DNA from: Batillaria attramentaria
Taxonomy: Eukaryota; Mollusca; Gastropoda; Batillariidae
Reading direction: 5' to 3'
DNA length: 64,000 nt
Assembly: GCA_018292915.2 (NCBI GenBank)
Contig: JACVVK020000035.1
Coordinates: 2,053,501-2,117,500 of the forward strand
Part shown: piece after piece, positions 23,762 to 33,155 of the stretch
How the letters are laid out: each line of letters opens with the position of its first letter
How positions within the stretch are numbered: the stretch's first letter is position 1
Position numbers and translations under genes: made by a program
Notes under the pieces: generated by a model
Database searches by the model: none
Seen by the model: only the letters and a program-made list of their open reading frames with translations
What the model was told of the DNA's origin: nothing

Positions 23762-25658
23762 AGTCTGCTTCACTTCAACAGCCAGTGTTGAAACACAAAT
23801 GTTTGCCATTGTTTCAGGAGGCACTGCTGGCACGCCGACCAGAGTTTGTGTCACATTTGCGACAGCGTCAGAAACGACTTCAGCTCTCTTCTGAAAACCG
23901 CAGACTGAACGCTCTAGTCCGCGCTGAACGGGAAAGGATTTTCATGGACCAGCCCCGCATCAACACCAATCTGGATAAACATCCCTACAGCGGTAAGTGC
24001 ACTGCATCCCGCATTCAGCATATACCTGATGTGTATCAGATTCAACAAATATCTGAGGTTCTCTACCCAGAAGTGGGCCCTGTGGGGAGGCTGTTGCCAC
24101 ACAGCTGAGATTTGCCCACGTCAAGTGTGCAGCTTTGTCAGGTGCTTGCCTTGTTATGACACAACACATGATGTGATTGATTGTACGGTCGGTACCATAG
24201 GTACAATGGTTTCTGGGCCAGGTTGACACTGGGACAGGTAGTGCAAATTGCAGCCATGCTACACAGTCCCAAACTAAACCACAAAGACCTCCATAGCAGT
24301 ATCATACCATCACCCTAATTGCATCTATCATGCGTAAGAAAGATTGCCACTGGGAAAATACCACTGGAGTTGAACAGTTGGGGGCAGCCAACAACAGCAA
24401 CAACAAATTGTACAGTATTTGCTTCAGTATGCTTTAGCTAGACATATTGAAATACATGTATTTTCATAGATTAGTATACATAGCTGCCGTTGGCTAGCAT
24501 GCAAAGTATTGACAGTAATTTTTGCTGATGGTTTTCAGAGAATCTTCACCAGCCAAAGAGAAGGGTGATCACCAGGCAAGAGATGAAAGAGCTGACTGAA
24601 AAGTGAGTTAAAGGAGCATGTCCTGTACATATACTCTTAGGCCACAGCTGTTTAATCAGTTGCTGCTTTCTCTTTTTCATCAGCTGTTCGCTTACCACCC
24701 CAGCAGTCTGGAACTCTCTGCCTGCTAGTGTGAGAAAGCAACCTACTCTGTCAAAATCAAATTTTTAAATCAGAGCAACTTATCTGTTTCAACTTGCCTT
24801 CTACTGATTCATGTAACCGTGGTGCCTGCTGTGTTAGGATGTGTTCTATGTGCGTGTGAGTGTTGTGTGAATGTGCAGTGAGTTGATGTTTTTTCAAGAA
24901 TTGGGAATTGGTTCTAATGCATCAGTTCCGTATACACTTTGAGAACTTCGTAGCCTCCATCATGTAATGACTTCTGGGATCAAAATCATCAATAAAACTT
25001 TTTTGCACCTGTACAAACAGGTGTGCCTGACCTAAACGTGGAATACAATAATGCTTAAATGTATAGATGATATAGAGGGTTACCCAGAATGTCTGCAATT
25101 CTGGCTGTGTGCCATTCACTACCAAGTTTCATTTTCCGCCCTTTGTTTTTTCCAGGAAATACAAGCGCCTGCCTGAAGTGAAGGAGAAGGAGATCCAGAT
25201 GAGACGAAGTGAAGAATATCGCCTGAATCGACTCCGAGCCAAGGTCTTCAACAAGGTCAGTCACTACATATTATTGTGGACTGGGAACATTATTATTGAT
25301 GACTCTTGGGGTTTGTTTGTTGGGGTTTTCTGTTGGTTTTTTTCGTTTTGTTTTTGTTTTTTGTTGGGATTTTTTTGTTGGTTTTTGTTTTTGTTTTGTT
25401 TGTTTTTTGTTTTTTTTTGGGGGGGGGGTTTGGTTTGTTTTGTTTTTTTTTTTTGTTTTTTTGTTTTTTTGGGGGGGGGTCGCAGAAAGGTATGGCCAGC
25501 TGGATGTTTAGGTGAATAAAAATAAAAAATCCAGAAAAAGCAATCATTTGATCTAAAAGGAATTTGGTTTTTCTGTTACATGAAAAAATTGATCTTTTTT
25601 TGTGCAGAGAGTACAGAGGCGAGTATTGGAGAAAGCCGTGACTCGAGGTCGCTCGTGA
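2202..25658 (+). CDS. ALMS1: ALMS1-like centrosome / basal-body protein, 18 exons, 2532 aa
   Basis: Exons: 2202-2213, 3418-3733, 10759-12659, 13056-13696, 14166-14243, 14435-14490, 14774-14858, 16809-16897, 17122-17300, 17692-18177, 18373-18410, 18611-21439, 21885-22081, 22871-23172, 23818-23992, 24539-24602, 25156-25255, 25608-25658. Every intron is GT-AG, all phases agree, and the sum (7599) divides by three. The start ATG is in a good Kozak context (CAGCCATGG). The protein is Ser-rich and probably disordered through ~residue 1290, with a Gln-rich stretch near 905-945. An Arg/Glu coiled coil follows at ~1425-1610, then a Ser/Arg-rich region and a C-terminal ALMS motif (~2402-2530). Known: ALMS1 acts at centrosomes and ciliary basal bodies. 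The ALMS motif also occurs in CEP295 and C10orf90; the ERERIF and RVQRRVLEK segments fit ALMS1 best. The 47-residue tandem repeats of vertebrate ALMS1 are absent. Introns 2, 7, 15 and 16 carry transposon insertions. Confidence 0.88.
2813..3196 (+). repeat. Minisatellite, 12 x 32 bp
   Basis: Twelve head-to-tail copies of a 32-bp unit beginning GTGTAAGTTTCGGGTACATC fill exactly 384 bp in ALMS1-like intron 1. Most copies are identical; copies 6 and 12 carry CGGG to CAGG changes and the last also ATC to AAC. Each unit contains GTAAGT, a consensus 5' splice signal. Confidence 0.97.
4097..4977. mobile_element. hAT-like non-autonomous element, CAGGGCTCCCTAAA TIRs, 881 bp
   Basis: The left end CAGGGCTCCCTAAA and right end TTTAGGGAGCCCTG are exact inverted repeats flanked by a direct CTAAC on each side (4092-4096, 4978-4982), read as a 5-bp target duplication. 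CAGGG ends are typical of hAT elements; hAT groups with 5- and 6-bp duplications have been described. A GT microsatellite lies at 4257-4332. A minus-strand reading frame at 4359-4574 (MPPKKVKVQKTMDFF...) may be the first coding exon of a lost transposase. It sits in ALMS1-like intron 2. Confidence 0.8.
5722..5800 (+). repeat. Left copy of a ~77-bp direct repeat flanking the LINE
   Basis: GAATTC(A)GCCGGACTAAACTC... to ...TCGTTTGGAC. It matches 9814-9888 in the same orientation with roughly 10-15% mismatches and one 4-bp gap. The LINE lies exactly between the two copies, so they may be an unusually long target-site duplication. Confidence 0.8.
5801..9813 (-). mobile_element. I/Nimb-type non-LTR retrotransposon, 5'-truncated and frameshifted
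   Basis: Read on the minus strand, the element starts inside the endonuclease domain and runs through reverse transcriptase and RNase H to a short 3' UTR. The ORF2 N-terminus and any ORF1 are missing. It lies inside the CAGGG-ended element at 5168-10646 and is bracketed by a ~77-bp direct repeat. EN + RT + RNase H on one ORF with a C-terminal CCHC-like finger is the layout of the I/R1 group. Confidence 0.85.
6106..9813 (-). pseudogene. Degraded LINE ORF2: endonuclease - reverse transcriptase - RNase H
   Basis: One frame is open from the truncated 5' end to 8028. It contains the endonuclease motifs VVAGDFNASHRLWDP and SDHLPIHITL, then RT blocks GHDPISYQMI, PTSYRPVALTSHLGK, GFRKGRGCMEHV and TFFDIKRAFDTVWH. 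Frameshifts follow: MGVPQG and the catalytic YTDD (near 7870-7890) lie in other frames. RNase H follows at 6276-7362, with IYTDGSVLDSGEVGCAFV, LMWLPSHSGIIGNELADRAA and the H/D residues expected. A final C-x-C-x8-H-x4-C-like finger (CQCGQPPDIRHIVNGC) ends the protein. Several frame breaks make it inactive. Confidence 0.88.
9814..9888 (+). repeat. Right copy of the direct repeat flanking the LINE
   Basis: Partner of 5722-5800. It lies immediately 5' of the truncated LINE (in LINE orientation). The frame open through it into the endonuclease is accidental read-through, not LINE sequence. Confidence 0.8.
10759..12659 (+). CDS. ALMS1: ALMS1-like exon 3 (large Ser-rich exon)
   Basis: The acceptor TCCACCAG completes a Gly codon split after exon 2, followed by MSLQEFPINPAS. 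The exon codes ~634 residues, rich in Ser, Thr, Asp and Glu, with short acidic patches (EEEEHHDD). It looks intrinsically disordered except for its end (MELEELISTFRSESRALESRYQ), which resembles a helix running into exon 4. The frame open upstream of 10759 is intron and transposon sequence. The donor is CACAG/GTATAA at 12659-12660. Confidence 0.88.
13056..13696 (+). CDS. ALMS1: ALMS1-like exon 4 (Gln-rich)
   Basis: Starts GLADKVFGILTNSNPDQQAQ and ends in a Gln-rich tract with a PPPP interruption and only short CAG/CAA runs. The donor GA/GTGAGT at 13696-13697 leaves phase 2. Using it avoids the TGA stop three bases later, and exon 5 (14166) continues in frame as EQQGAVSQLSD. Confidence 0.85.
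14572..14627. repeat. (CT)n microsatellite
   Basis: A pure CT run in ALMS1-like intron 6. Confidence 0.95.
15077..16650 (+). mobile_element. Hairpin-headed element, divergent branch (H0), with nested SINE
   Basis: Begins with a perfect palindrome, arm AAGTTGTTTCTCTA and its complement (15077-15104), followed by a TATGAGACGGGGCAG-like block. Ends near GAGAAACAACTTTGTAGGTCGGGG...CCTCCTTGTTT. The same order (palindrome, GACGGGC-like block, then AACAACAT...GGGCTGG...CATCTTGTT end) is found in the 30-38 kb and 61-64 kb copies. The segment CCCAGTCACGTGGCTAA...GGTCGAGGTCGTA near 16500 recurs at ~36500. A ~183-bp internal tandem duplication (from ~15842 and ~16025) carries CRE-like sites. No coding capacity; it lies in ALMS1-like intron 7. 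Confidence 0.65.
16267..16445 (+). mobile_element. tRNA-headed SINE, family 1
   Basis: The head has an A-box-like TGGCCGAATGG and a B box GTTCGAATCCC, followed by a body (GCCCCGTCTTTGATATCACC, GGAAAAGGACGTTAAAC) and an ACCC-repeat tail. A second copy lies at 50605-50773. It is inserted in the hairpin-headed element, beside CT repeats. Confidence 0.85.
18611..21439 (+). CDS. ALMS1: ALMS1-like exon 12 (charged coiled-coil exon)
   Basis: The largest exon (2829 bp, ~943 residues). From ~19000 to 19560 it encodes a nearly uninterrupted Arg/Glu/Ala helix of recurring RREAELRREEQ-type heptad units, i.e. a long coiled coil. A second helical stretch, with KLRQRITQQREKIGHERVKEL near 20430-20500, follows a Ser/Lys linker. 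The C-terminal third is Ser/Arg-rich. Several long antisense frames here are codon-bias shadows. The donor TACGG/GTAAAT at 21439-21440 joins exon 13 in phase. Confidence 0.9.
22449..22735. repeat. T-rich / TTG-rich low-complexity intron tract
   Basis: Long runs of T with TTG repeats ending in a poly-G block, in ALMS1-like intron 13. A similar T/G tract lies at ~25315-25480 in intron 17. Nothing else is recognisable in either. Confidence 0.85.
23131..23382 (+). repeat. Three 84-bp tandem copies spanning an exon end and its 5' splice site
   Basis: Copies at 23131-23214, 23215-23298 and 23299-23382. The first contains the last 42 coding bases of ALMS1-like exon 14 and the real donor CAG/GTAGGG; the other two repeat the coding end and a GG/GTAGGA donor. 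84 is a multiple of three and the frame stays open to 23388. Confidence 0.95.
23695..23761. repeat. (CA)n microsatellite
   Basis: A long CA run ~55 bp upstream of ALMS1-like exon 15. The His/Thr frame reading through it into exon 15 is spurious. Confidence 0.95.
23818..25658 (+). CDS. ALMS1: ALMS1-like exons 15-18: ALMS motif
   Basis: Four short exons (23818-23992, 24539-24602, 25156-25255, 25608-25658) code the C-terminal ~129 residues. Recognisable in order: (LQ)EALLARRPEFVSHLRQRQKR, ENRRLNALVRAERERIF, RRVITRQEMKELTEK, YKRLPEVKEKEIQMRR, EEYRLNRLRAKVFNKRVQRR, ending VTRGRS and TGA. The spacing and character (basic, helical) match the ALMS motif, known to mediate centrosomal localisation. 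This is the strongest evidence for the gene's identity. Confidence 0.93.
24055..24405 (+). mobile_element. Degraded SINE, family 3 (5'-truncated)
   Basis: Shares AAGTGGGCCCTGTGGGGAGG, CTGTTGCCACACAGC and the final CCACTGGAGTTGAACAGTTG-GGGGCAGCCAA block with the full-length family 3 copies at 26273, 42940 and 43874, but is more diverged. It ends in CAACAG/CAACAA repeats. It lies in ALMS1-like intron 15. Confidence 0.65.
24680..24800 (+). pseudogene. Fragment of a LINE reverse-transcriptase C-terminus
   Basis: Translates as LTTPAVWNSLPASVRKQPTL and a few further residues, the conserved 'WNSLP...LR' ending found in CR1/L2-type LINE proteins. Only ~100 bp remain, in ALMS1-like intron 16. Confidence 0.5.
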
Positions 25659-26272
25659 GGAGAAATAGTCGTGCAAAATGAAGGAAATCTTATCTGAACC
25701 TATCACTGGGCGCTTCTTCCACCCTTCAGCGCCATTATCATCAGGGAGCTGGTTCCACTTCAGCACTGAAGCTACTTGGACTACCAGACAGTTCCTGTCA
25801 AAGTTCACCTAGTGAAATGTTTGTGGACTCCAGTATGTAATTATATATCACACACGTACGTCCAACTGACAGAAATGCAGCTGCATGGTATTATTTTGAT
25901 TTTCTTGTGTTTTGTAGAGGTATGGATATTTCTCTCAGATCTCCACATCAGCATTCCTGCTGTTGTAATGGAATTTAGCTGAATGAGGTGTCCTGTACTG
26001 GTATTTGTATTGTGTTTATGACTTTATCCCTATCATTATAGTTGTGCGTATAAAATCATGCATTACATGACAGTAGTGGATTACTTTGAAGGCATTGGTT
26101 GTTCCTTACTGTTGACTGATTTCTTCATGGCCTGAACTTTTTCACTTTTGTATTCCTTTCGAGAAAAAAGTTTGTGCGGTGAAGATGCAGTACTGCATTG
26201 CTTTCTGCATTCATTTTCCATGAAATACTTCATTACTCTGTGAATATCGTTCTGACAAATATTTTGTGTATT

Positions 26273-26757
26273 TTTTTTTTATTTTTTTTTTTGGCTGCCC
26301 CAACTCTTTGCCAGCTCCAGTGGTACTCCTCCCAGGTAATCGGTAGAATCCACGGAGGGCTCGGAAGCTGGGACAATTTTTATTATGCATGATGATGGAG
26401 ATGAGGATGATGGTAAGTGTGGTTTGGGACTGCGGGACAGGGCCGCATTCCACGCTTCCTGTCATAAATATTCCGGCATTAACCAGGCCCGGGAACTACG
26501 GCACCTGCGGTGCCGGCCGTGTAATCATCCACATCATAAGACGTGTCATACCAAGGGAAGCACCCCCAAAGTCGCACCCGTGAAGTGGGTGAAACTCGGC
26601 TGTGTGGCAACAGCCTCCCCATTGGATCCATAGCACACCCGCTCTGGGTAGGAGCCGACCTTGGTAGGAAAAATCCCGCTTGCCTCGGCTGGGACTCGAA
26701 CCCGGGTCTCCCGGTCCATGGTCCGAAGTGCTAACCACTACACTACGGGGGCCGGTT
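26273..26757 (-). mobile_element. tRNA-headed SINE, family 3, full length
   Basis: On the minus strand it begins CCGGCCCCCGTAGTGTAGTG with an A-box-like TAGTGTAGTGG and B box GGTTCGAGTCC. It runs ~480 bp to a poly-A-like tail (T run at 26271-26292). Both sides carry TTTTGTGTATT (26262-26272, 26758-26768), an 11-bp target duplication. It lies in the ALMS1-like 3' UTR region. Confidence 0.9.
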
Positions 26758-27189
26758 TTTTGTGTATTCTTATTATATTTTATATTTTGAACAAAAGTGT
26801 AAAATGCTGCATGTAACTCATTTATTTATTCACCGAGTAACCCCGCGACTGTGATAACAGATACCACACTTTGCTGTGTGTGCATCTTGTATTAATTAGT
26901 ATTCATTACAGTACTTTTGGTTTTCATTGCATATTTATTTCTGTGTTCTCATGAGCACCAGCAAAGACAATATATAAAATACATATGTATTTTCTTTTGC
27001 ACTGGTATGTCTGTGGTTATTTTTCGATGTAGCATATTCTGTTTCAAGCACTGATCATAATCTTCATTAATTGTTGAAGTTCAGGACTTTGTTACAGAAT
27101 ACCTGTAGCGTTGTAGAAATAGTGCCCTTCAATGCCTGTGTAGTCACCGGAGCTAGCTCAGTTTTTCTTGGAAGAGTTTGCACATTACA

Positions 27190-27195
27190 AATAAA
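27190..27195 (+). terminator. Candidate poly(A) signal for the ALMS1-like gene
   Basis: AATAAA about 1.5 kb after the stop codon, with a T/G-rich stretch (GTGTTTTTGTTCTTTG) ~25 bp downstream. The inserted SINE would lie within the 3' UTR if this signal is used. Confidence 0.45.
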
Positions 27196-27412
27196 ACACA
27201 TGTAACATGACCAGTGTTTTTGTTCTTTGAATATTCTCAGTTTTGTGTGATGGGTGTGTTTGGGAAACCCAGGTTTTTCAAGTTCTGTCCGTGAAACTTT
27301 GTAAGATATTCGTGTGTCCTTGCGTACATGTTATGGCTACAACAATCATAAGAAATAGCTTTTATATACTGTCATATTTGCCGTGCTGATATAAGCTCAA
27401 GTCTGCGCGCAT

Positions 27413-27445
<33 letters not shown>

Positions 27446-28006
27446 TATACAAGGAGCTGAACTGATTTCTGTTGACTGGTTGTGAAAGTACATGTACTTT
27501 ACATGCAGTTCGTGACTTGAGAGTCTTCCCTTCAAAGGCAAACTTTAAAAAAAAATTAATATACCAAATACATGCACTCAGTGTTGACGGCATTTGTAGT
27601 TATGCATCTCCTACTCATGCAAATGACTGACCACACACACACACACTCACACACACAAACACACACACACACACACACACTCATTAACTGATCTCATACT
27701 CTGCCTCTTGGCCTCACAGGCTTCATGTGAGGCTTTTACTGCAGATGTCCGATAATGTGGTCTGTTCTGAGAGTGCATTTGAGATGCAATTTGTAGTGAA
27801 CTGGAAAGTACGAACGTTCTGTCTTCTTTGTTTTGTTTTGTTTGAGGATATCAGGGGTTTGTACTTTGTGTTGATGGCATTGATGTAGTTATGCCTGTAC
27901 AAATGACTGTCCACCCACTCACCCGCCTACCCCCCACCCCCTCGCCCGTCACACACACACACACACACACACACACTGACTGGTCTCATCCTCTCATTCT
28001 TGCATC

Positions 28007-28012
28007 TTTATT
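28007..28012 (-). terminator. Candidate poly(A) signal for the C4-like gene
   Basis: AATAAA on the minus strand ~185 bp after the stop codon at 28195. Confidence 0.5.
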
Positions 28013-28194
28013 GCTATTTGGCTCCACTGATCCAAGGCGTGACTCAGTACGACGCCCGATGCTTCAGAACGAAATCAGTAATTTCGAAACGCATCAAAAG
28101 GAGCAGTATCAGTCGAGAGTTCTTTGAGGATCAGTTCTTATGTCGTTTCTGGCAGGGTGTGGTATCAGTTCGACCAAGTAGTTGTCTGCTGGCT

Positions 28195-29508
28195 TTACTC
28201 GGAGCACACACAGCAGGTGAGGACTTTGTCCTGCTCGTAGGGAGGGCAGTTCAAGCTGCCACACTGGCTCAACACGTAGTAAAACGTTTTCCCGTTGTGA
28301 TCCGCGCTGGACTCGGGTTCATACTCCTCGGCGCTGTCCATACACAGGTACTCGGTGGCTGAGGCGTGCCCGTGATATCCCGCCATAAGGTGCCCAGTGT
28401 ACTCCAGCCTCCACCCAGTCGGACACTCGTTCTTACCGGGAAACATGACGTTCACCGAGCGGCCGGAAGTGATGCATACAGCACACACGACGTCCTTGTC
28501 ATGGGATTCTCGGGGCTGGTTTTCGTATTCGGCGCCATATATTTCAGCGTTGTGTCTGGTCTTATCCAGGTCGTCATACACTGGGTCATTTGGAAGACAG
28601 AGAGCGTTGACACCTGCTCCCGAATGCACGTAGTGGCCACCACCAACCATGCCTGGGCACACAGATAGGCGTGGAAAAGATGAAGGCAGGCAAATAGTAC
28701 CGGCCGTGCAGATCGACCAGAGTATATTTTTAAAACATGGATCAACCTGAGAGGAATCGTCAAACTAACTTCATGTTACAGCAGGCTCTGATCTGGCGTG
28801 CTGACATGCGGTCAAACCCGGCCGACGGATCTTTTGATATGCTTGTGTCCAAGAATGTGTGAATTTTGTAAGACATTAGTGATGAATGAGTTACTGAGGC
28901 AATGTTATGTCATGTTTACCAATCAACTAAAATTCACATCTTTTACCAGCGTAAGGCTCTCAGTCACCCACTGTAAATGGCACCCAAACTGACCATCTAT
29001 ATATAGATTGACGACTGACTCCACACTCCTGTCAATCATAGTTAAAGGGGGGAATCCCCAGAACTGATTCACTGACTGGAGTCAATCGCCTGCCGTGGCA
29101 TAATAATGCCGGTGGGCACAGCATGTGGCATGGTCTGGTAAACTTACTTGCCAGACGCTACAAAGAGGGAAGCACGTGCTTTGAGGGGTAAGGCCATTGA
29201 CGTCATTTGAGGAAAAATACCATTACTGCGACGTCAGCCTCTTTCATCTTGAAGTCAGTCATGATCGCACTGTGCTTTTGCCAATACTGTGACACCTCGG
29301 GGCGACTGGAGTGGAGTCGTCTATTACGCAGCACTGACAGGGAAACTGAATCCGCCACCGGCTGACACGGCTTGACTACCGGTGATGTGCATCGATGTGG
29401 AAACTGACTGACTAGTACGGTACCGGCTGCCATCGATGTGCAATCGTATTACCGTAGCAGCCGGTCAAGATCAGTAACAATAATGATGATGATCTAGCGC
29501 TTATTGAG

Positions 29509-29602
<94 letters not shown>

Positions 29603-30866
29603 TCATAAGCACAATCCGGCCAGTGATGCTGATATACAATTACAGACAGATGTTGTAAGTTATCCACCCGCTTCCGCTGCCATCTTGCTGAGAGCGAACT
29701 GACAGACTCAGGTACTGACCCCGTTCACTGACGAAGCGCCTTGAACTGAATGTAAAAGTACGTCCCAGGAATAGTATTGGGCAGTACCTGAGTACAGCAT
29801 CCCGGAGCCGCGCGGGCACGCTGAGTTCCCCCATCTGACGTACACCGATCCTGCAAGTACAAAATAAAATTAATACTGAATAGGTGACATACCATGTGGG
29901 AGTACATGTATTATTATACCGGGGCGCTCGGTCAGGTGGTCTAGTGGTTAAGAGACTTGTCACCAATGCGAGAGGTCAGAGGTTCGAGTCCCATTCGAGG
30001 CGAAGAATTTTTCCTTCTCGTACGCGGCACCGTTCATTCGGGCCGATCGTCGGGGGTCTCTCCGGGTACTCCGGCTGCCTCCCCCTCTGCTTTGGAAATG
30101 TTCAGCCCACCAAATTTGAAAAATAAATGCAATTCTAAATTCCGAAATTTAAATAGCTGAGCTGACCCTTCGCACCACGTGATTGTAATGTGTTTATGTC
30201 TAGTATGTGAGAGGATGCGTGTGATTCACGTTAGCGTGCGTGTTGGGTTCAGATCGCGGCGCTTTAAGCCGATTCATGAAATTGGGAAAAGCGCCTATAC
30301 AATACTATTATTATTATTATGTGCTGGGTGTCGAGTGGATGGTTAGCAGGCACACAAACGTGGTAGTGAAGGAGTCAACAAGAGGGTGTTATACAAGAGT
30401 GGATGGTTAGCAGGCACACAAACGTGGTAGTGAGGGAGTCAACAAGAAGGTGTTATACAAACACATTATTTTTCCACTAACGAGGAGTAGTGTACTTGCA
30501 TTTGAACAAATGGCCGATGCCCGCTTAGGACTGGCCAGATGACAAAGGAAAACTCGCATGCACTGGCTGAATGAACGTGAGTGGTCGGGCCGGCGCAGGG
30601 ATGATACTAAACGGAGTCAAGAGAGCCGCTTGACTCGGTTGAACCGACCGGAAAACTGAACTTGAGGCTTTTTTATTATTATGTTGTTTCCATAGTAATG
30701 GAAACAACATCATAGGACGGGCTAAATTTTCCACGTTCATGGGCAAGCATCTGTGGTACAAACGCACGTCACTGCCGATCTCCCGCAGAGACGATTATGC
30801 AAGTGCAACTCTGACAATGGCATGTATGGTGCGCCGAACGCGCTTCTCCTCCTCAGTGAGTGCCGT

Positions 30867-30932
<66 letters not shown>

Positions 30933-32703
30933 TGTGTCCGGGCCCGTTTCTTCGAAAATACTTAACCGAATGGCTTCAAATTTGGGGTATCCCAATATAT
31001 CAAAATGTTACATTAGAGGAACCAAGCGTGTGATGATTGCTTAAGTGATTTGGGAGTTATCGCCCTTTTGAGACAAGTTGGTTGTCTTTCGTTTACAGGC
31101 GTAATATTTAATTAAATCACTCAATTTTTTGGCAGTAGATAGCTTGAATACGGACTCTGAACAGAGTCACTACTAGAAAATGGTCGCTCTTATAGTTTTC
31201 ATGTAAACGAGCCTGAGTTGACATTGCATGTGAACCCAGTTCAGATGCTTATTTCTCCGAAAATACTGAACCGATCGATTTCAGATTTGGGGTTTCTAAA
31301 TGAATCAAGATTGTTGAATAGAAGGCCCGATCCAGGTACGATTGCACACATGATTGCGAGTTATCGCCCTTTTCAGGAAAAAGTGGCTTTCTGGCGTTTA
31401 AAAGCGTAACATTTACCTAAACCACTCCATTTTTATGTTGTTTCCATAGTAATGGAAACAACATAATAGGACGGGCTAAAATTTCCACGTTCATGGGCAA
31501 GCATCTGTGGTACAAACGCACGTCACTGCCGATCTCCCGCAGAGACGATTTTGCAAGTGTAACTCTGACAATGACGTAAGAAAACTTGCGTCATCGATGC
31601 TGACGCGTATGATGTTCCGAACGCAGTTCTCCTCCTCCTGAGTGCCGTCTGTGTGGATGTGCGTGTGTGTGTGAATTGTGTCCGGGCCCGTTTCTTCAAA
31701 AATACTTAACCGAATGGCTTCAAATTTGGGGTATCCAAATTTATCAAAATGTTACATTAGACGATTCAAGCGTGTGATGATTGCTTAAGTGATTTGGGAG
31801 TTATCGCCCTTTTGAGACAAGTTGGTTGTCTTTCGTGTACAGGCGTAATATTTATTTAAATCACTCAATTTTTTGGCAGTAGATAGCTTGAATACGGACT
31901 CTGAATTGACTCACTACTAGAAAATGGTCGCTCTTATAGTTTTCATGTAAACCGAGCCTGAGTTGACATTGCATGTGAACCCAGTTCAGATGCCTATTTC
32001 TCCGAAAATACTGAACCGATCGATTTCAAATTTGGGGTTTCTAAATGAATCAAGATTGTTGAATAGAAGGCCCGATCCAGGTACGATTGCACACATGATT
32101 TGCGAGTTATCGCCCTTTTCAAAAAAAGTGGCTTTCTGGCGTTTAAAGGCGTAATATTTACCTAAACCACTCCATGTTTGGGACATAGATAGCATGAATA
32201 CGGACTCTCAACTGAGTGAATTTTGGAGGTTGTCGCTTTTGTACTTTTGGCGTAAACCGTACCTGATGAAAGTGCTGGTGAACACACTTTAGATCTCAAA
32301 ATCGCTCCTACTATACATAGATAATGAGCCTGGGGTGCCATAAAAAATATACAAAAAAATTAGAAAAATTCACTGCAGCCGTTGTCGTCAGTTGACTCGA
32401 AAATTTGTACTCGAAGCACATTTCCTTTACACAAGCCACACGCCTCACAAACATCGCAGAAAAGGCACACGCGCACTGACGCAAAACTGTATCAGCGTCA
32501 GTTTGCCGACGTCATGTTTGATTGACGTGGGGGTGTGTCGTCACTTTTCGGAAGTTCTCTATTTGTAGACGGGGAAAGCGGGAGTTTCATTGATGTAGTG
32601 AGCTTTGTTTTTCCCACTGACTCTCACTCAATAGCATAGTAGAGTGAGAGAACACCACATAGGTCTCAATGGAGCACATGCACAAACGCGGCTCGCGCAA
32701 GTC

Positions 32704-32740
<37 letters not shown>

Positions 32741-33084
32741 GCGCGCGTATGTCTGTGTGTGTCTGTGTGCGCGCGCGCGCAGCAGACATAACACATAGTG
32801 AAAAACGTTCGCCGCGCAGACTTGTCTGTTAAACACATTGAGCCGGTATAAATTCGATCTTTACACTGCGCAGCAGCAACACTTCAATTTTTTTCATGGG
32901 GCTGCTTTCATTGCAAGAATTGTATCCGAGTCAAAGTTATTACGTCAAATGTATTATGCGTCATCCCAATGAGGAAAACGTCATATATTCAAAGAAAACA
33001 ACTTGACGTCTCTCTTCCAAAACCAAGATTGGTCTGACAAGCCCAGTCAGTTGTTTCCATTGAGAGAGAGAGAGAGAGAGAGTG

Positions 33085-33155
<71 letters not shown>

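Larger units (their letters stand above)
25659..28006. other. ALMS1-like 3' UTR and intergenic space
   Basis: Holds the probable ALMS1-like 3' UTR (to ~27220), one SINE (26273-26757) and CA/AC microsatellites at ~27416-27443, ~27632-27680 and ~27951-27976. No other gene is visible. Confidence 0.6.

Noticed and set aside
23680..24108. 142-codon frame with HTHTHT before ALMS1 exon 15
   Set aside because: It reads through a CA microsatellite. The true exon begins at the CAG acceptor before 23818.
25293..25808. Frames rich in Phe/Val or Lys/Pro/Asn in the T/G-rich tract
   Set aside because: Low-complexity intron sequence between exons 17 and 18.
31218..31409. 63-codon frames starting MTLHVNPVQ, repeated in copies A, B, C, E and F
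   Set aside because: They are repeated only because the element is repeated, end at varied frameshifts, and show no known motif.
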